Shown piece by piece: positions 54,421 through 62,018 of a DNA stretch of 64,000 nt. The translations under genes and the position numbers were made by a program. The notes under the pieces are model-generated. The model was not told the DNA's origin. It searched no databases and was given only the letters and a program-made list of their open reading frames with translations. Positions within the stretch are counted from its first letter, which is position 1. The number at the start of each line of letters is the position of its first letter. This DNA comes from Streptomyces sp. NBC_00536 (GTDB taxonomy: Bacteria; Actinomycetota; Actinomycetes; Streptomycetales; Streptomycetaceae): NCBI RefSeq assembly GCF_036346295.1, contig NZ_CP107819.1:1178001-1242000 (forward strand). The letters run 5' to 3'.

Positions 54421-55047
54421 TCACCCGTCAAGGGTGAAGGCCGTGGCCGGGGCGGCGCCGGCCACCGCGACCACGGCCGCGCGCCGCTCGTCCGTCCACT
54501 CCAGCAGCTGTACGTCGCCACCTCCCGCCTTCAGCCGGGCCTCCCGGCGGACCCACAGCCGCAGCAGCGCCGGGCCGGGGTCGGGCAGGCCGGCGGCCTC
54601 CCGCAGGTCCGCCGCGGGCAGCATCCGGCTCAGCACCGCCAGGGGGCCGGGACGGCGCGCGGCGGGCTCCACGTCGACGCCGACCGCACCGGGGCCGACG
54701 GCGGCCGCGACCAGCCCGTCGGCATGGCTCAGGCTGACGCCGACATCGGGGTGGCCGGGCAGGTACGGGCGCCCGTGCCCGGGCCGCTCGCACTCGGCGC
54801 AGTACTGCGCCGGGGACGACGCCTGCGGTGCCAGGCCGGTGAACCGGGCGGCGCAGAGCCGCACCAGCAGCCGGGCCGCCACCACGTCGTCGCGGCGGTC
54901 CGGCACCCGGATCCGGTCCAGGCGCTCGCGCTCCCACGGTGCGAGCAGGCCCTCGTGCAGCTCCGGACGGGCCAGCACCTCGCCGGTGGTGGCCACCACG
55001 GCCACCACCGTCCGGCCCGCCGGGCGCTCCTGGCCCGCCCGGCTCAC
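54421..55047 (-). CDS. 4'-phosphopantetheinyl transferase (Sfp-like superfamily)
   Basis: A 208-aa Sfp/Gsp-type transferase that installs the phosphopantetheine arm on carrier proteins. The Mg-binding acidic motif is VGVDVEP (about 115-121), and the second motif is RLWVRREARLKAGG (about 168-181), where the usual WxxKEA lysine-glutamate is conserved in spirit as REA. GTG 55047 overlaps the carrier-protein stop by 4 bp (GTGA), so both are made together. This strongly suggests it activates the adjacent carrier protein. Confidence 0.8.
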   Translation of the reverse strand: MSRAGQERPAGRTVVAVVATTGEVLARPELHEGLLAPWERERLDRIRVPDRRDDVVAARLLVRLCAARFTGLAPQASSPAQYCAECERPGHGRPYLPGHPDVGVSLSHADGLVAAAVGPGAVGVDVEPAARRPGPLAVLSRMLPAADLREAAGLPDPGPALLRLWVRREARLKAGGGDVQLLEWTDERRAAVVAVAGAAPATAFTLDG

Positions 55048-55301
55048 CCGGCCGACGACGAGGCGTCGGCCAGTGCGGCGGCGCTCAGGAAGCGCTGCTG
55101 GACGCGGGCGAGCGTGCGGAAGTCGTCGATGGTGACTTCCTGGAGGTCGATGGTGCTGCCGGAGATCTCCTCCAGGAGGTCGATGAACTCCAAGAAGTCC
55201 ATCGAGTCGATGAGACGGGCCTCGATGAGGTCCTCGTCGGCCTCGATCGCTCCTTCGAGGCCGGGGTTCTTCTCGTGGAGCCACGCGGCGATGCGTTCCA
55301 T
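55044..55301 (-). CDS. Stand-alone acyl/peptidyl carrier protein
   Basis: An 85-aa carrier protein with the phosphopantetheine attachment serine at residue 33 in LIDSMDFLEFIDLLEE. The overall length and acidic helices match free-standing carrier proteins. It is not the fatty-acid AcpP type by context: it lies between an amino acid:[carrier protein] ligase and a PPTase. The likely cargo is an amino acid loaded by that ligase. Confidence 0.88.
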   Translation of the reverse strand: MERIAAWLHEKNPGLEGAIEADEDLIEARLIDSMDFLEFIDLLEEISGSTIDLQEVTIDDFRTLARVQQRFLSAAALADASSSAG

Positions 55302-55379
55302 GGTGCGGGACTTCTCCTTGCTGGGTACGGGTTCGGTGCGGGCGCTGTACGGGCCCGGTACGGGGTGGGTGGGGGCGGC

Positions 55380-56237
55380 TCAGGCCCGGGCGTCGCTCAG
55401 TCGTTCCAGCGCCCGCTCGGGGGTGCCGTGGGTGAGGATCATGGCGTGGACCCAGCGCTCGACGCCGAAGGCGACACAGCCGCTGTACGCCGGTCCGTGC
55501 GAGCCCGCGCGGATGCCGAGCCGCTCGCCGAAGAAGTTGCGGTGGCGGTTCACGGATGCGATGGCGGTGCCGTCGGGGGCGTTGAACTCGTGCTTGACCG
55601 GGTCCAGCGCCATCAGCCGGGCCCGGGAGCCGCCCTTGTCGTAGAACGGGTCGTCGGCCACGGCGCGGGTCAGCTCCAGACCGAGGCGTCCGGCCACGTC
55701 CTGGATGAACTCGGCGCCCTGGTCCAGGTGCTCCACGGCCCCCTGCTTCGTGCCGAGGTACAGGACTTCGCGCATGTGGAAGCCCCACAGGCGGCGCAGT
55801 CCGTCGTAGTGGGTCTCATTGCGAAAGCAACGGCCGGTCGCGGAGAGCCGGAGCCCGTCCTCGCCGACGTCCCGGCCCTCCAGGGAGAGCAGCAGTCCGT
55901 AACAGGTGGCGGACGGCAGCAGGTGGCCGGTCGGCCGCAGGGAGAGTTCCCCGGGCGCCTCACCGGCCGCCAGTCCATCGAAGGCCTCCGGGGCGAAACG
56001 CCCGGCGGACACGCCGAGATGGGGGAAGTTGCGGAAGTAGTCCAGTCGCGCGAGGCCCTCGGCGGCCAGCAGCGGCGGCCCCATCACCTCGGGGGCGGCG
56101 AGCCGTGCGGCCAGTCCGGTGAGCAGGTCGTCCAGACCGCGCAGCAGGGCGGTGTGGACCGGGTCCAGGGTGATCAGGCCCGGACCGGGGTTCTTCAGAC
56201 CGCCGTCCGGCAAGGCGGTGATGCTGGGTGTGCTCAT
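55380..56237 (-). CDS. Amino acid:[carrier protein] ligase (class II aaRS-like)
   Basis: A 285-aa protein resembling the Bradyrhizobium Bll0957 type of truncated seryl-tRNA synthetase homologues. These adenylate a small amino acid and load it on a carrier protein instead of tRNA. The three putative zinc ligands Cys112, Glu157 and Cys254 (in SATCYGL, HMREVLYLG and YSGCVAFGVERW) show nearly the same spacing as the known ones. Motif 2-like CFRNETHYDGLRRLWGFHMR and motif 3-like GVERWVHAM arginines are present. No tRNA-binding N-terminal coil is present. It is divergent from the dioxygenase operon and followed by the carrier protein gene. Confidence 0.85.
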   Translation of the reverse strand: MSTPSITALPDGGLKNPGPGLITLDPVHTALLRGLDDLLTGLAARLAAPEVMGPPLLAAEGLARLDYFRNFPHLGVSAGRFAPEAFDGLAAGEAPGELSLRPTGHLLPSATCYGLLLSLEGRDVGEDGLRLSATGRCFRNETHYDGLRRLWGFHMREVLYLGTKQGAVEHLDQGAEFIQDVAGRLGLELTRAVADDPFYDKGGSRARLMALDPVKHEFNAPDGTAIASVNRHRNFFGERLGIRAGSHGPAYSGCVAFGVERWVHAMILTHGTPERALERLSDARA

Positions 56238-56420
56238 GAATCCGCTCCCTCTGGGCGTGGATGAACAGTCGTCAAGGGCGTCGGCCGGAAATGGGCGGAA
56301 GGGGCGTGTCGCGGCGTGCTCGCATCGGTGCGAACGGCCGCGGACACGGCCGCCGTTGGCCTCGGCACAGCGAGGAGGGCGGCTGACGCTCCGTCATGGA
56401 CAGGAGCTGCGTTACCAGGA

Positions 56421-56449
56421 CACTAAGCCAGCCACTCGGGCATTGTCTA
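56421..56449 (-). promoter_or_regulatory. Putative leftward promoter overlapping a DasR-like site
   Basis: On the minus strand TAGACA (-35) and TTAGTG (-10) are separated by 17 nt, at 56444-56449 and 56421-56426. The -35 element lies inside the first dre-like palindrome, so binding there would block the aa:CP ligase operon. The promoter is predicted from consensus only. Confidence 0.4.
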
Positions 56450-56454
56450 GACCA
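56443..56454. promoter_or_regulatory. DasR-like operator (dre) 1
   Basis: TTGTCTAGACCA matches the DasR core TGGTCTAGACCA at 11 of 12 positions. DasR is the GlcNAc-responsive GntR/HutC regulator of Streptomyces. The site lies in the divergent promoter between the aa:CP ligase and dioxygenase genes. Confidence 0.65.
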
Positions 56455-56533
56455 AAGTTGTCATACCGGCGATCATCGTCGACAGGGGCGTTTCGGGCCC
56501 GAAAGCAACGCAATCAGCATATTGAGACGCCAC

Positions 56534-56539
56534 TTGACA
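56534..56539 (+). promoter_or_regulatory. Putative -35 element of the dioxygenase operon
   Basis: A perfect TTGACA lies 32 bp before the dioxygenase ATG. No good -10 hexamer is seen, and there is no Shine-Dalgarno before the ATG, so the transcript may be leaderless or nearly so. Confidence 0.4.
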
Positions 56540-56546
56540 GCAGCTA

Positions 56547-56558
56547 TGGTCTAAACCA
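56547..56558. promoter_or_regulatory. DasR-like operator (dre) 2
   Basis: TGGTCTAAACCA matches the DasR core at 11 of 12 positions and lies 12 bp upstream of the dioxygenase start, downstream of TTGACA. Repression by steric block is the simplest reading. Confidence 0.65.
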
Positions 56559-56570
56559 ATCCTGCTGAAC

Positions 56571-57695
56571 ATGACGACACCTGCCCCAGACAGTCGCCCC
56601 CGCCGCCCCCGCCCCACGCTGCACAGAGCGCCGTCCGACCGCCCCTACTTCAGCGCGGACGGCGAGTCCTACCTGGCCCAGACCACCTTGCGGGAGCTGA
56701 CCAAGTCGCGGCCGCTGCGGGTGCTGTCCGAAGCGGACTTCGCCCACTGGCAGACGTACGGGTACGTCATCGTCCGGGAGGCGATACCGGCCCCGGAGGC
56801 GCGCCGTCTGCTGGACTTCACCTGGGAGTTCCAGGGGCTCGACCCGGACCGGCCGGACACCTGGCACGAGGACCGGCCGTTCCGCTCCGAGCTGGACCAG
56901 CAGCTGCACGTCTACGGCTTCGTGGAGGCGTACCACCACCAGCTGCTCTGGGACAGCCGCCAGGCCCAGCGGGTGTACGACGCCTTCGTGGACGTCTGGG
57001 ACTGCGAGGAACTCTGGGTCACCCTGGACCGGCTCAACCTCAACCCGCCCAACGTCAAGAACCGCGACCGGGCCCTGATCGACCCCACCGACCGGGGCTT
57101 CGACATCGAGCTGCACTGGGACATCGACACCACCCTCGGCGTCCCCCCGCAGCGCGTGCAGGGCATCATCGCGCTCAACGACACCAGCGCCGAGCTGGGC
57201 GGATTCCAGTGCAACCCGGAACTGTTCCGGCGGTTCGAGGAGTGGAAGACCGCCCAGCCCGCGGGCCGGGACCCGCTGCGCCCCGATGTGGACCGCACCG
57301 AATTCCCCGTCGTCCGGCCCGAACTGCACCCCGGCGACCTGCTGATCTGGAACGGCCTCCTCGCGCACGGCGTGGCCCGCAACACCTCGAAGGACGGGGC
57401 CCGGGCGGTCCAGTACCTGTCGATGATGCCCGCGCTGGAGGAGCACGAGCGGCTGCGGCGCTCCCGCGTGGAATCCTGGCGCCACCTGCGCACCCCGCGC
57501 TGGAACCGCACCCTGGTCGGCGACCCGGTGCGCCCCGAGTCCGAGCGCTACCCCACGGCCACCCTGAATCCGCTCGGCAGCCGCCTCCTCGGGCTCACCT
57601 CGTGGATGGACAGCGACTCCGACTCCGATTCCGACGCGAGCACGAGCACGCACACCGGGCAGAGCGAGGAGCCCTCGTGCGCCGTGTCTGCCTGA
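56571..57695 (+). CDS. Fe(II)/2-oxoglutarate dioxygenase (phytanoyl-CoA dioxygenase family)
   Basis: A 374-aa non-heme iron oxygenase. The iron triad is His and Asp in ELHWDIDTT (about 180-188) and the distal His in LLAHGVARN (about 264-272); Arg in GARAVQYLS would bind 2-oxoglutarate. It likely hydroxylates or otherwise oxidises the amino-acid product or the carrier-bound intermediate. The C-terminus ends in a Ser-Asp repeat (SDSDSDSD) encoded by hexamers. ATG 56571 lacks a clear ribosome site. The next gene's GTG lies inside its last codons. Confidence 0.85.
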   Translation: MTTPAPDSRPRRPRPTLHRAPSDRPYFSADGESYLAQTTLRELTKSRPLRVLSEADFAHWQTYGYVIVREAIPAPEARRLLDFTWEFQGLDPDRPDTWHEDRPFRSELDQQLHVYGFVEAYHHQLLWDSRQAQRVYDAFVDVWDCEELWVTLDRLNLNPPNVKNRDRALIDPTDRGFDIELHWDIDTTLGVPPQRVQGIIALNDTSAELGGFQCNPELFRRFEEWKTAQPAGRDPLRPDVDRTEFPVVRPELHPGDLLIWNGLLAHGVARNTSKDGARAVQYLSMMPALEEHERLRRSRVESWRHLRTPRWNRTLVGDPVRPESERYPTATLNPLGSRLLGLTSWMDSDSDSDSDASTSTHTGQSEEPSCAVSA

Positions 57696-60600
57696 CCCTC
57701 CCCACCAACCGCGCCTGCGCCGAAACCATCGGGGCGATCGGCGCGGAAGCCGCCTACGGCGCCCGGCACTTCGGCGTCGAGGTGCACCTGCTCATCCTGG
57801 ACTCCTCCGCCCCCGCGGTGCTCGCCGAGCACCGGGCGGCGGTGCGCGCGCTGCCCGCGGCGCCCGGCGTGGTCGTCCACCACCTCGACGAGGACGAGCA
57901 GCGGAGCTTCCTGCGCCGGGTGATCGCCCGCTCCGGCGTCGCCGGGCCGGAGCGGCTGCTCGACCTGATGCTGCCGTCCCGGGTGTCCTACGGCGCCTGC
58001 ACCAACCGCGCCTTCCTGATCGCGGAGGCCCTGGGCTGCGCGTCGGTGCACCGCCGCGACTCCGACAGCCACTACCAGTCCCTGGACGGGGAACCGGTCT
58101 TCCCCCTGCACCACGAGCTGACCGCCCTGGGGCGGCCCGCCGCCGAGGTGGCGGGGCTGGTGTCCCGGAGCCGGCTGGCCCCCGCGCACGCGGACCGGCC
58201 GGTGGCCATGGTCGGCGGCTCCTTCATCGGCGAGATGTCCGTGGACGTCGAGGAGATACGACGGCTCGACCCCGCGGTCTACGAGGACGTCATCGGCCTG
58301 TCGGTGCCCGCCGGGCTCGCGGAGATCTGGCGCAGGAACCTGATCGAGCAGTCCTTCCGAGGCGCCGGAACGACCCCCTTCAGCGCCGACCACACCACGC
58401 TCACCCAGGTCAGCCCGATGCGCGTGGACATGTGCAACATCGGCTTCGACCGGGCGGTCTACGGCCGGGTGCCCCTGCCGCCCGCCACCGACACCATCGG
58501 CAGCGACTACTTCCTCATCCACCTGGTCGACGACGCACGGCTCCCCGGTGTCCTGCACAACCGGCACATCGTCAACTACCACACCAACGAACGGCGTTCG
58601 GACGAGGGATTCCTCGCCTACCAGGAGCGGTTCGCGAAGTACCTGCTCTCCACCGGGTACTTCAACGCCGTGTACGCCCGGATGGCCGCGGCCGGCGGGG
58701 AACTCCTCGACGCCGGGGGCCGGGTCCGCGCCGCCGCCGTCGCCGGGTTCGTACGGGAGAGCGCCCTGCTGGACCGGTCGGAGAGCGCCGAACGGCTCGA
58801 CGTCCTGGACCGCTCCTACCGCAAGCTCGGCGGCCGCTACGACGCCGTCGCGGACGCGCTCGCCACCCGTCGCGAACGGCTCCTGGACGAAGCGCGGCAG
58901 GACATGGACGCGTTCGCCCTGCTCATCGACGCCTGGGAACCCCTGGTCCGCGCCTGCGCGGCCGAGGGAATCAGGCCCACCGGGCCGACGGGCACCCGCA
59001 CCGTCACCGTCGCGTACGCGGGCGGCGCGGAGCGCCGGGGCCCCGTCACCATGGGGCAGGCCAACATGATCCGCTGCATCCTGCGGGACGACCCGGCGCA
59101 CATCAACATCCACGACGTGTGGCCGGTCCCCGCGGGGACCGGGCTGGATCCGGTGCTCGACGCGCTGCGCGCGCTGGTGGTGCGGCACGAGGCGCTGCGC
59201 ACCACCTTCCCGGCCGCCGCCCACGACGGCGCTCCCGGCGAACAAGTGGTCGCGGCCGACGGGGAGTTCACGGTCACCGTCCTCGACCACGAGGAACTCC
59301 CCCCGGAACCGGCACACTACGCCGAGTCCCTGGCCAAGGCGGCCCGCGCCGGACGCTACGCCCTCGACCGGGACTTCCCCCTGCGGATCTCCCTCGTCGC
59401 CGTGCACGGCACCCCGGTCTTCGTCGCCCTGGTGTCCAGCCACGCCGTGGCCGACGGCAGTGCCCTCGGCGTCCTGCGGGAGGAATGGCTCACCCTGCTG
59501 GCCGGCGGGACACTGCCGCCGCTGACGGCCTTCACCCCGCTCGACCTCGCCGCCGAGGAGGCGACCCCGGCCGGGCTGCGCAAGTCCGAAGCCTCGCTGC
59601 GGTACTGGGAGGAGATCCTGCGCACCGGCCCGCAGGCGATGTTCGCGGAACCCCGCGCCACGGGCACCGAAGCGCGGATGGCCCAGCTCACCCTGCGCTC
59701 GGCGCGGGGCGCCCGGGCCCTGGCCCGCGTGGTGGAACGTACCGGCGGCCTCCCGTCGACCGTGCTGCTGACGGCGTGGTGCGCGCTCATCGCCCACCGG
59801 GCCGGCCAGCGCACCTGTGTCGTGGCGGCGCCGACCTCCAACCGGTTCCTGCCCCGGCTGGCCCGCTCGGTGAACACCGTGTCGCAGGACGCGCTGCTCT
59901 CCCTCGACGTCGACGTGCCGTCCTTCGACGCGCTGCTGAGCAAGGCGTGGGGGGCGGCGCTCAACGCCTACCGGCACAGCCGCTTCGACTCCGTCCGGCT
60001 GTGGGACATGATCGGGCGGGTCACCTTCGAGCGCGGCAGCCACTTCGCGCGCGACGTCGTGTTCAACGACGTGAGCACGCTCCTGTCCACGCTGCCGTCC
60101 GCCGAGGACGGCGCCGGTCCGGACCAGGAGCCGGAGCTGGCCTGGGGCCCGGAGCAGGTGCTGCCGACCCGGGTGCTGGCCTTCGCCCACCAGACGGATC
60201 CCGTGCTGCGCATCGCGATGTGGGCCGACCCCACGCTGTTCGGCCGGGACGAGGCGGAGGGCTTCCTCACCGGTCTCGTCCGGCTGCTGGAGGCGGCCGG
60301 AGCCGGGGACGTACCCCTCGCCTCGCTCACCGGGGTGACGGGGGTCCGCCCGGTCGAACGCGACGCGGACTGGGTGCGGGTGGACGGCTCCTGGGTCTCG
60401 CCGCCCGTCGTGGCCGAGGCCCTCGGCGCGGCGCTGGGCGGCCTCCCCGTGCACGTCACCACGGAGGACCGGGAAGAGACGCACCTCACCGCGTACATCG
60501 CCTCCGGCGGCGCCCCGCTCACCCCGGCCGGGGCCCACGCCGCGCTGATGGACGTACTCCCGGGCCGTCCCGGTGTCCTGGCGCCGCGGCGGTACGTGAT

Positions 60601-60709
60601 CGTCCAGGACCCGCCGGCCCAGACCGGCCGGAGCAGCGCATGGCTGCGGCAGCAGATCCTCATGGAAGGGAACGGCCGGGAACGGCGGATGTCACATGAC
60701 GATGGATGA
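57677..60709 (+). CDS. Large fusion: DUF6271-like domain + NRPS condensation domain + degenerate adenylation C-lid
   Basis: A 1010-aa protein. Residues 1 to about 430 start RRVCLTLPTNRACAETIGA and contain MVGGSFIGEMSVD and DTIGSDYFLIHL; this resembles the Streptomyces DUF6271 family as I remember it, function unknown. Residues about 455-870 form a condensation domain with the catalytic motif SHAVADG (about 588; first His replaced, second His kept) and RVVNSL-like later blocks. The last about 130 residues resemble the AMP-binding C-terminal lid of adenylation domains (HLTAYIASGGAPLTPAG), but the catalytic lysine motif is replaced (PAQTGRSS). GTG 57677 is preceded by GAGGAG. It would join carrier-bound amino acids or acyl groups. 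Confidence 0.78.
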   Translation: MRRVCLTLPTNRACAETIGAIGAEAAYGARHFGVEVHLLILDSSAPAVLAEHRAAVRALPAAPGVVVHHLDEDEQRSFLRRVIARSGVAGPERLLDLMLPSRVSYGACTNRAFLIAEALGCASVHRRDSDSHYQSLDGEPVFPLHHELTALGRPAAEVAGLVSRSRLAPAHADRPVAMVGGSFIGEMSVDVEEIRRLDPAVYEDVIGLSVPAGLAEIWRRNLIEQSFRGAGTTPFSADHTTLTQVSPMRVDMCNIGFDRAVYGRVPLPPATDTIGSDYFLIHLVDDARLPGVLHNRHIVNYHTNERRSDEGFLAYQERFAKYLLSTGYFNAVYARMAAAGGELLDAGGRVRAAAVAGFVRESALLDRSESAERLDVLDRSYRKLGGRYDAVADALATRRERLLDEARQDMDAFALLIDAWEPLVRACAAEGIRPTGPTGTRTVTVAYAGGAERRGPVTMGQANMIRCILRDDPAHINIHDVWPVPAGTGLDPVLDALRALVVRHEALRTTFPAAAHDGAPGEQVVAADGEFTVTVLDHEELPPEPAHYAESLAKAARAGRYALDRDFPLRISLVAVHGTPVFVALVSSHAVADGSALGVLREEWLTLLAGGTLPPLTAFTPLDLAAEEATPAGLRKSEASLRYWEEILRTGPQAMFAEPRATGTEARMAQLTLRSARGARALARVVERTGGLPSTVLLTAWCALIAHRAGQRTCVVAAPTSNRFLPRLARSVNTVSQDALLSLDVDVPSFDALLSKAWGAALNAYRHSRFDSVRLWDMIGRVTFERGSHFARDVVFNDVSTLLSTLPSAEDGAGPDQEPELAWGPEQVLPTRVLAFAHQTDPVLRIAMWADPTLFGRDEAEGFLTGLVRLLEAAGAGDVPLASLTGVTGVRPVERDADWVRVDGSWVSPPVVAEALGAALGGLPVHVTTEDREETHLTAYIASGGAPLTPAGAHAALMDVLPGRPGVLAPRRYVIVQDPPAQTGRSSAWLRQQILMEGNGRERRMSHDDG

Positions 60710-61943
60710 GGTAACCGTCCGGCCGGAGCGGATCGCGCTCCCCAGCCCGTGGCGGTCGGGTCGCTTCCGCCTGTTCTTCACCGCCCGCAGCACCTCGCTG
60801 CTGGCCGACGGCATGCTGATGGTCTCGCTCACGACCGCCGTGCTGGGGGCCGGTTACGGGGCGGGCGGAGTGGGCTACGCGCTGGCCGCGTGGATGGCTC
60901 CGATCGTGCTGCTCGTGCTCGTCGGCGGAGTGCTGGCCGACAGGTTCACCCCGCAGGTGATGATGGTCGGCGCCGACGTGGTGCGGATGGTGGCCATGCT
61001 CGCCCTCGCGGCACTGCTGGCCACCGACCACGTACGGCTGTGGCAGATCATGGCGCTGCTCGCGCTCAGCGGCGCCGCGACCGCCATGTTCCAGCCCGGT
61101 CTGGCGAGCCTGGTCCCCCGGGTCGCCGAGGACATCCAGCGGGCCAACGCGCTGCTGCGGATCTCCGAGGCGATCTGCACCCTGCTCGGCCCCGGTGTGG
61201 CCGGTCTCCTGGTGGCCTACTGGGACGTGGCGGGATCCTTCGTGGTCATCGCGGTGTTCTACGCGCTCAGCGCCCTCGGCCTGACGCCGCTGCGAGGGCT
61301 GGGCACCGCCCGGGACGAGAGCGACGAACCCCTGTCGCGCCGGCTGGTCACGGGCTGGCACGAGTTCCGTTCCCGGTCCTGGCTCTGGGGGGTCATCGCT
61401 GTCTGGGCGGTCTACGGGCTCTTCGTCTTCGGCCCGGCGCTGCCGCTCGGCGCGGCGCTGCTCACCGAACAGCACGGGGCCGGCGGATACGGCTGGATCG
61501 CCTCCGCCGACGGCGCCGGCACGATCATCGGCGGCCTGCTCGGCATGCGGGTGCGGCCCGCCCGCCCGCTCGTGGCGGGGGCCTGCGCCATGTTCTTCTT
61601 CTCCCTCAACCCGCTGGCGCCCGCCCTCGGCTGGTCCTTCACGGCCACCGCGCTCACCGGGGTGCTGGCCGGCTGCGGATTCGCCTTCTGGGGGGTCATG
61701 TGGGCGACGAGCGTGCAGTCGCACATCCCGCTGGCGGTGCTGAGCCGCGTCTCCGCCTACGACGTGGCCGGATCCATCATGGTCATCCCGCTGGGCCGGG
61801 TGCTGGCGGGCCCGGCGGCCGAATCCTTCGGCGCCGACCGCGTGCTGCTCTTCTCCTCCGCGGTCGGCCTCGTGCTCATGGCCGTCATGCTCTGCGTCCC
61901 CGCCATCCGCGCCCTGGGCCGCGCCGCCCCGGAGGGCGCCTGA
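60696..61943 (+). CDS. MFS transporter (probable exporter of the cluster product)
   Basis: A 415-aa major facilitator superfamily protein with about ten to twelve hydrophobic segments and the MFS loop VLADRFTPQVMMVGADVVRM. The subfamily looks like the MdfA/enterobactin-exporter-type drug and siderophore exporters. It starts within the last codons of the condensation-domain gene (ATG 60696, 14-bp overlap), so export of the cluster product is the natural inference. A strong inverted repeat follows its stop. Confidence 0.85.
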   Translation: MTMDEVTVRPERIALPSPWRSGRFRLFFTARSTSLLADGMLMVSLTTAVLGAGYGAGGVGYALAAWMAPIVLLVLVGGVLADRFTPQVMMVGADVVRMVAMLALAALLATDHVRLWQIMALLALSGAATAMFQPGLASLVPRVAEDIQRANALLRISEAICTLLGPGVAGLLVAYWDVAGSFVVIAVFYALSALGLTPLRGLGTARDESDEPLSRRLVTGWHEFRSRSWLWGVIAVWAVYGLFVFGPALPLGAALLTEQHGAGGYGWIASADGAGTIIGGLLGMRVRPARPLVAGACAMFFFSLNPLAPALGWSFTATALTGVLAGCGFAFWGVMWATSVQSHIPLAVLSRVSAYDVAGSIMVIPLGRVLAGPAAESFGADRVLLFSSAVGLVLMAVMLCVPAIRALGRAAPEGA

Positions 61944-61967
61944 CAGGGTGACGTTCGCTGAGCGGTC

Positions 61968-61997
61968 CCGGCGGCTGCTGATGTCAGCAGCCGCCGG
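61968..61997. terminator. Bidirectional terminator between convergent genes
   Basis: A perfect inverted repeat with 14-bp GC-rich arms and a 2-base centre (core GCGGCTGCTGA/TCAGCAGCCGC) lies 25 bp after the MFS stop and 21 bp before the end of the leftward gene. Position and symmetry indicate termination of both transcripts. Confidence 0.75.
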
Positions 61998-62018
61998 CGG
62001 TCCTTCCACCCCCTGCGG

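Noticed and set aside
57548..60538. A 996-codon open frame on the minus strand
   Set aside because: Antisense shadow of the condensation-domain fusion; composition is non-protein-like.
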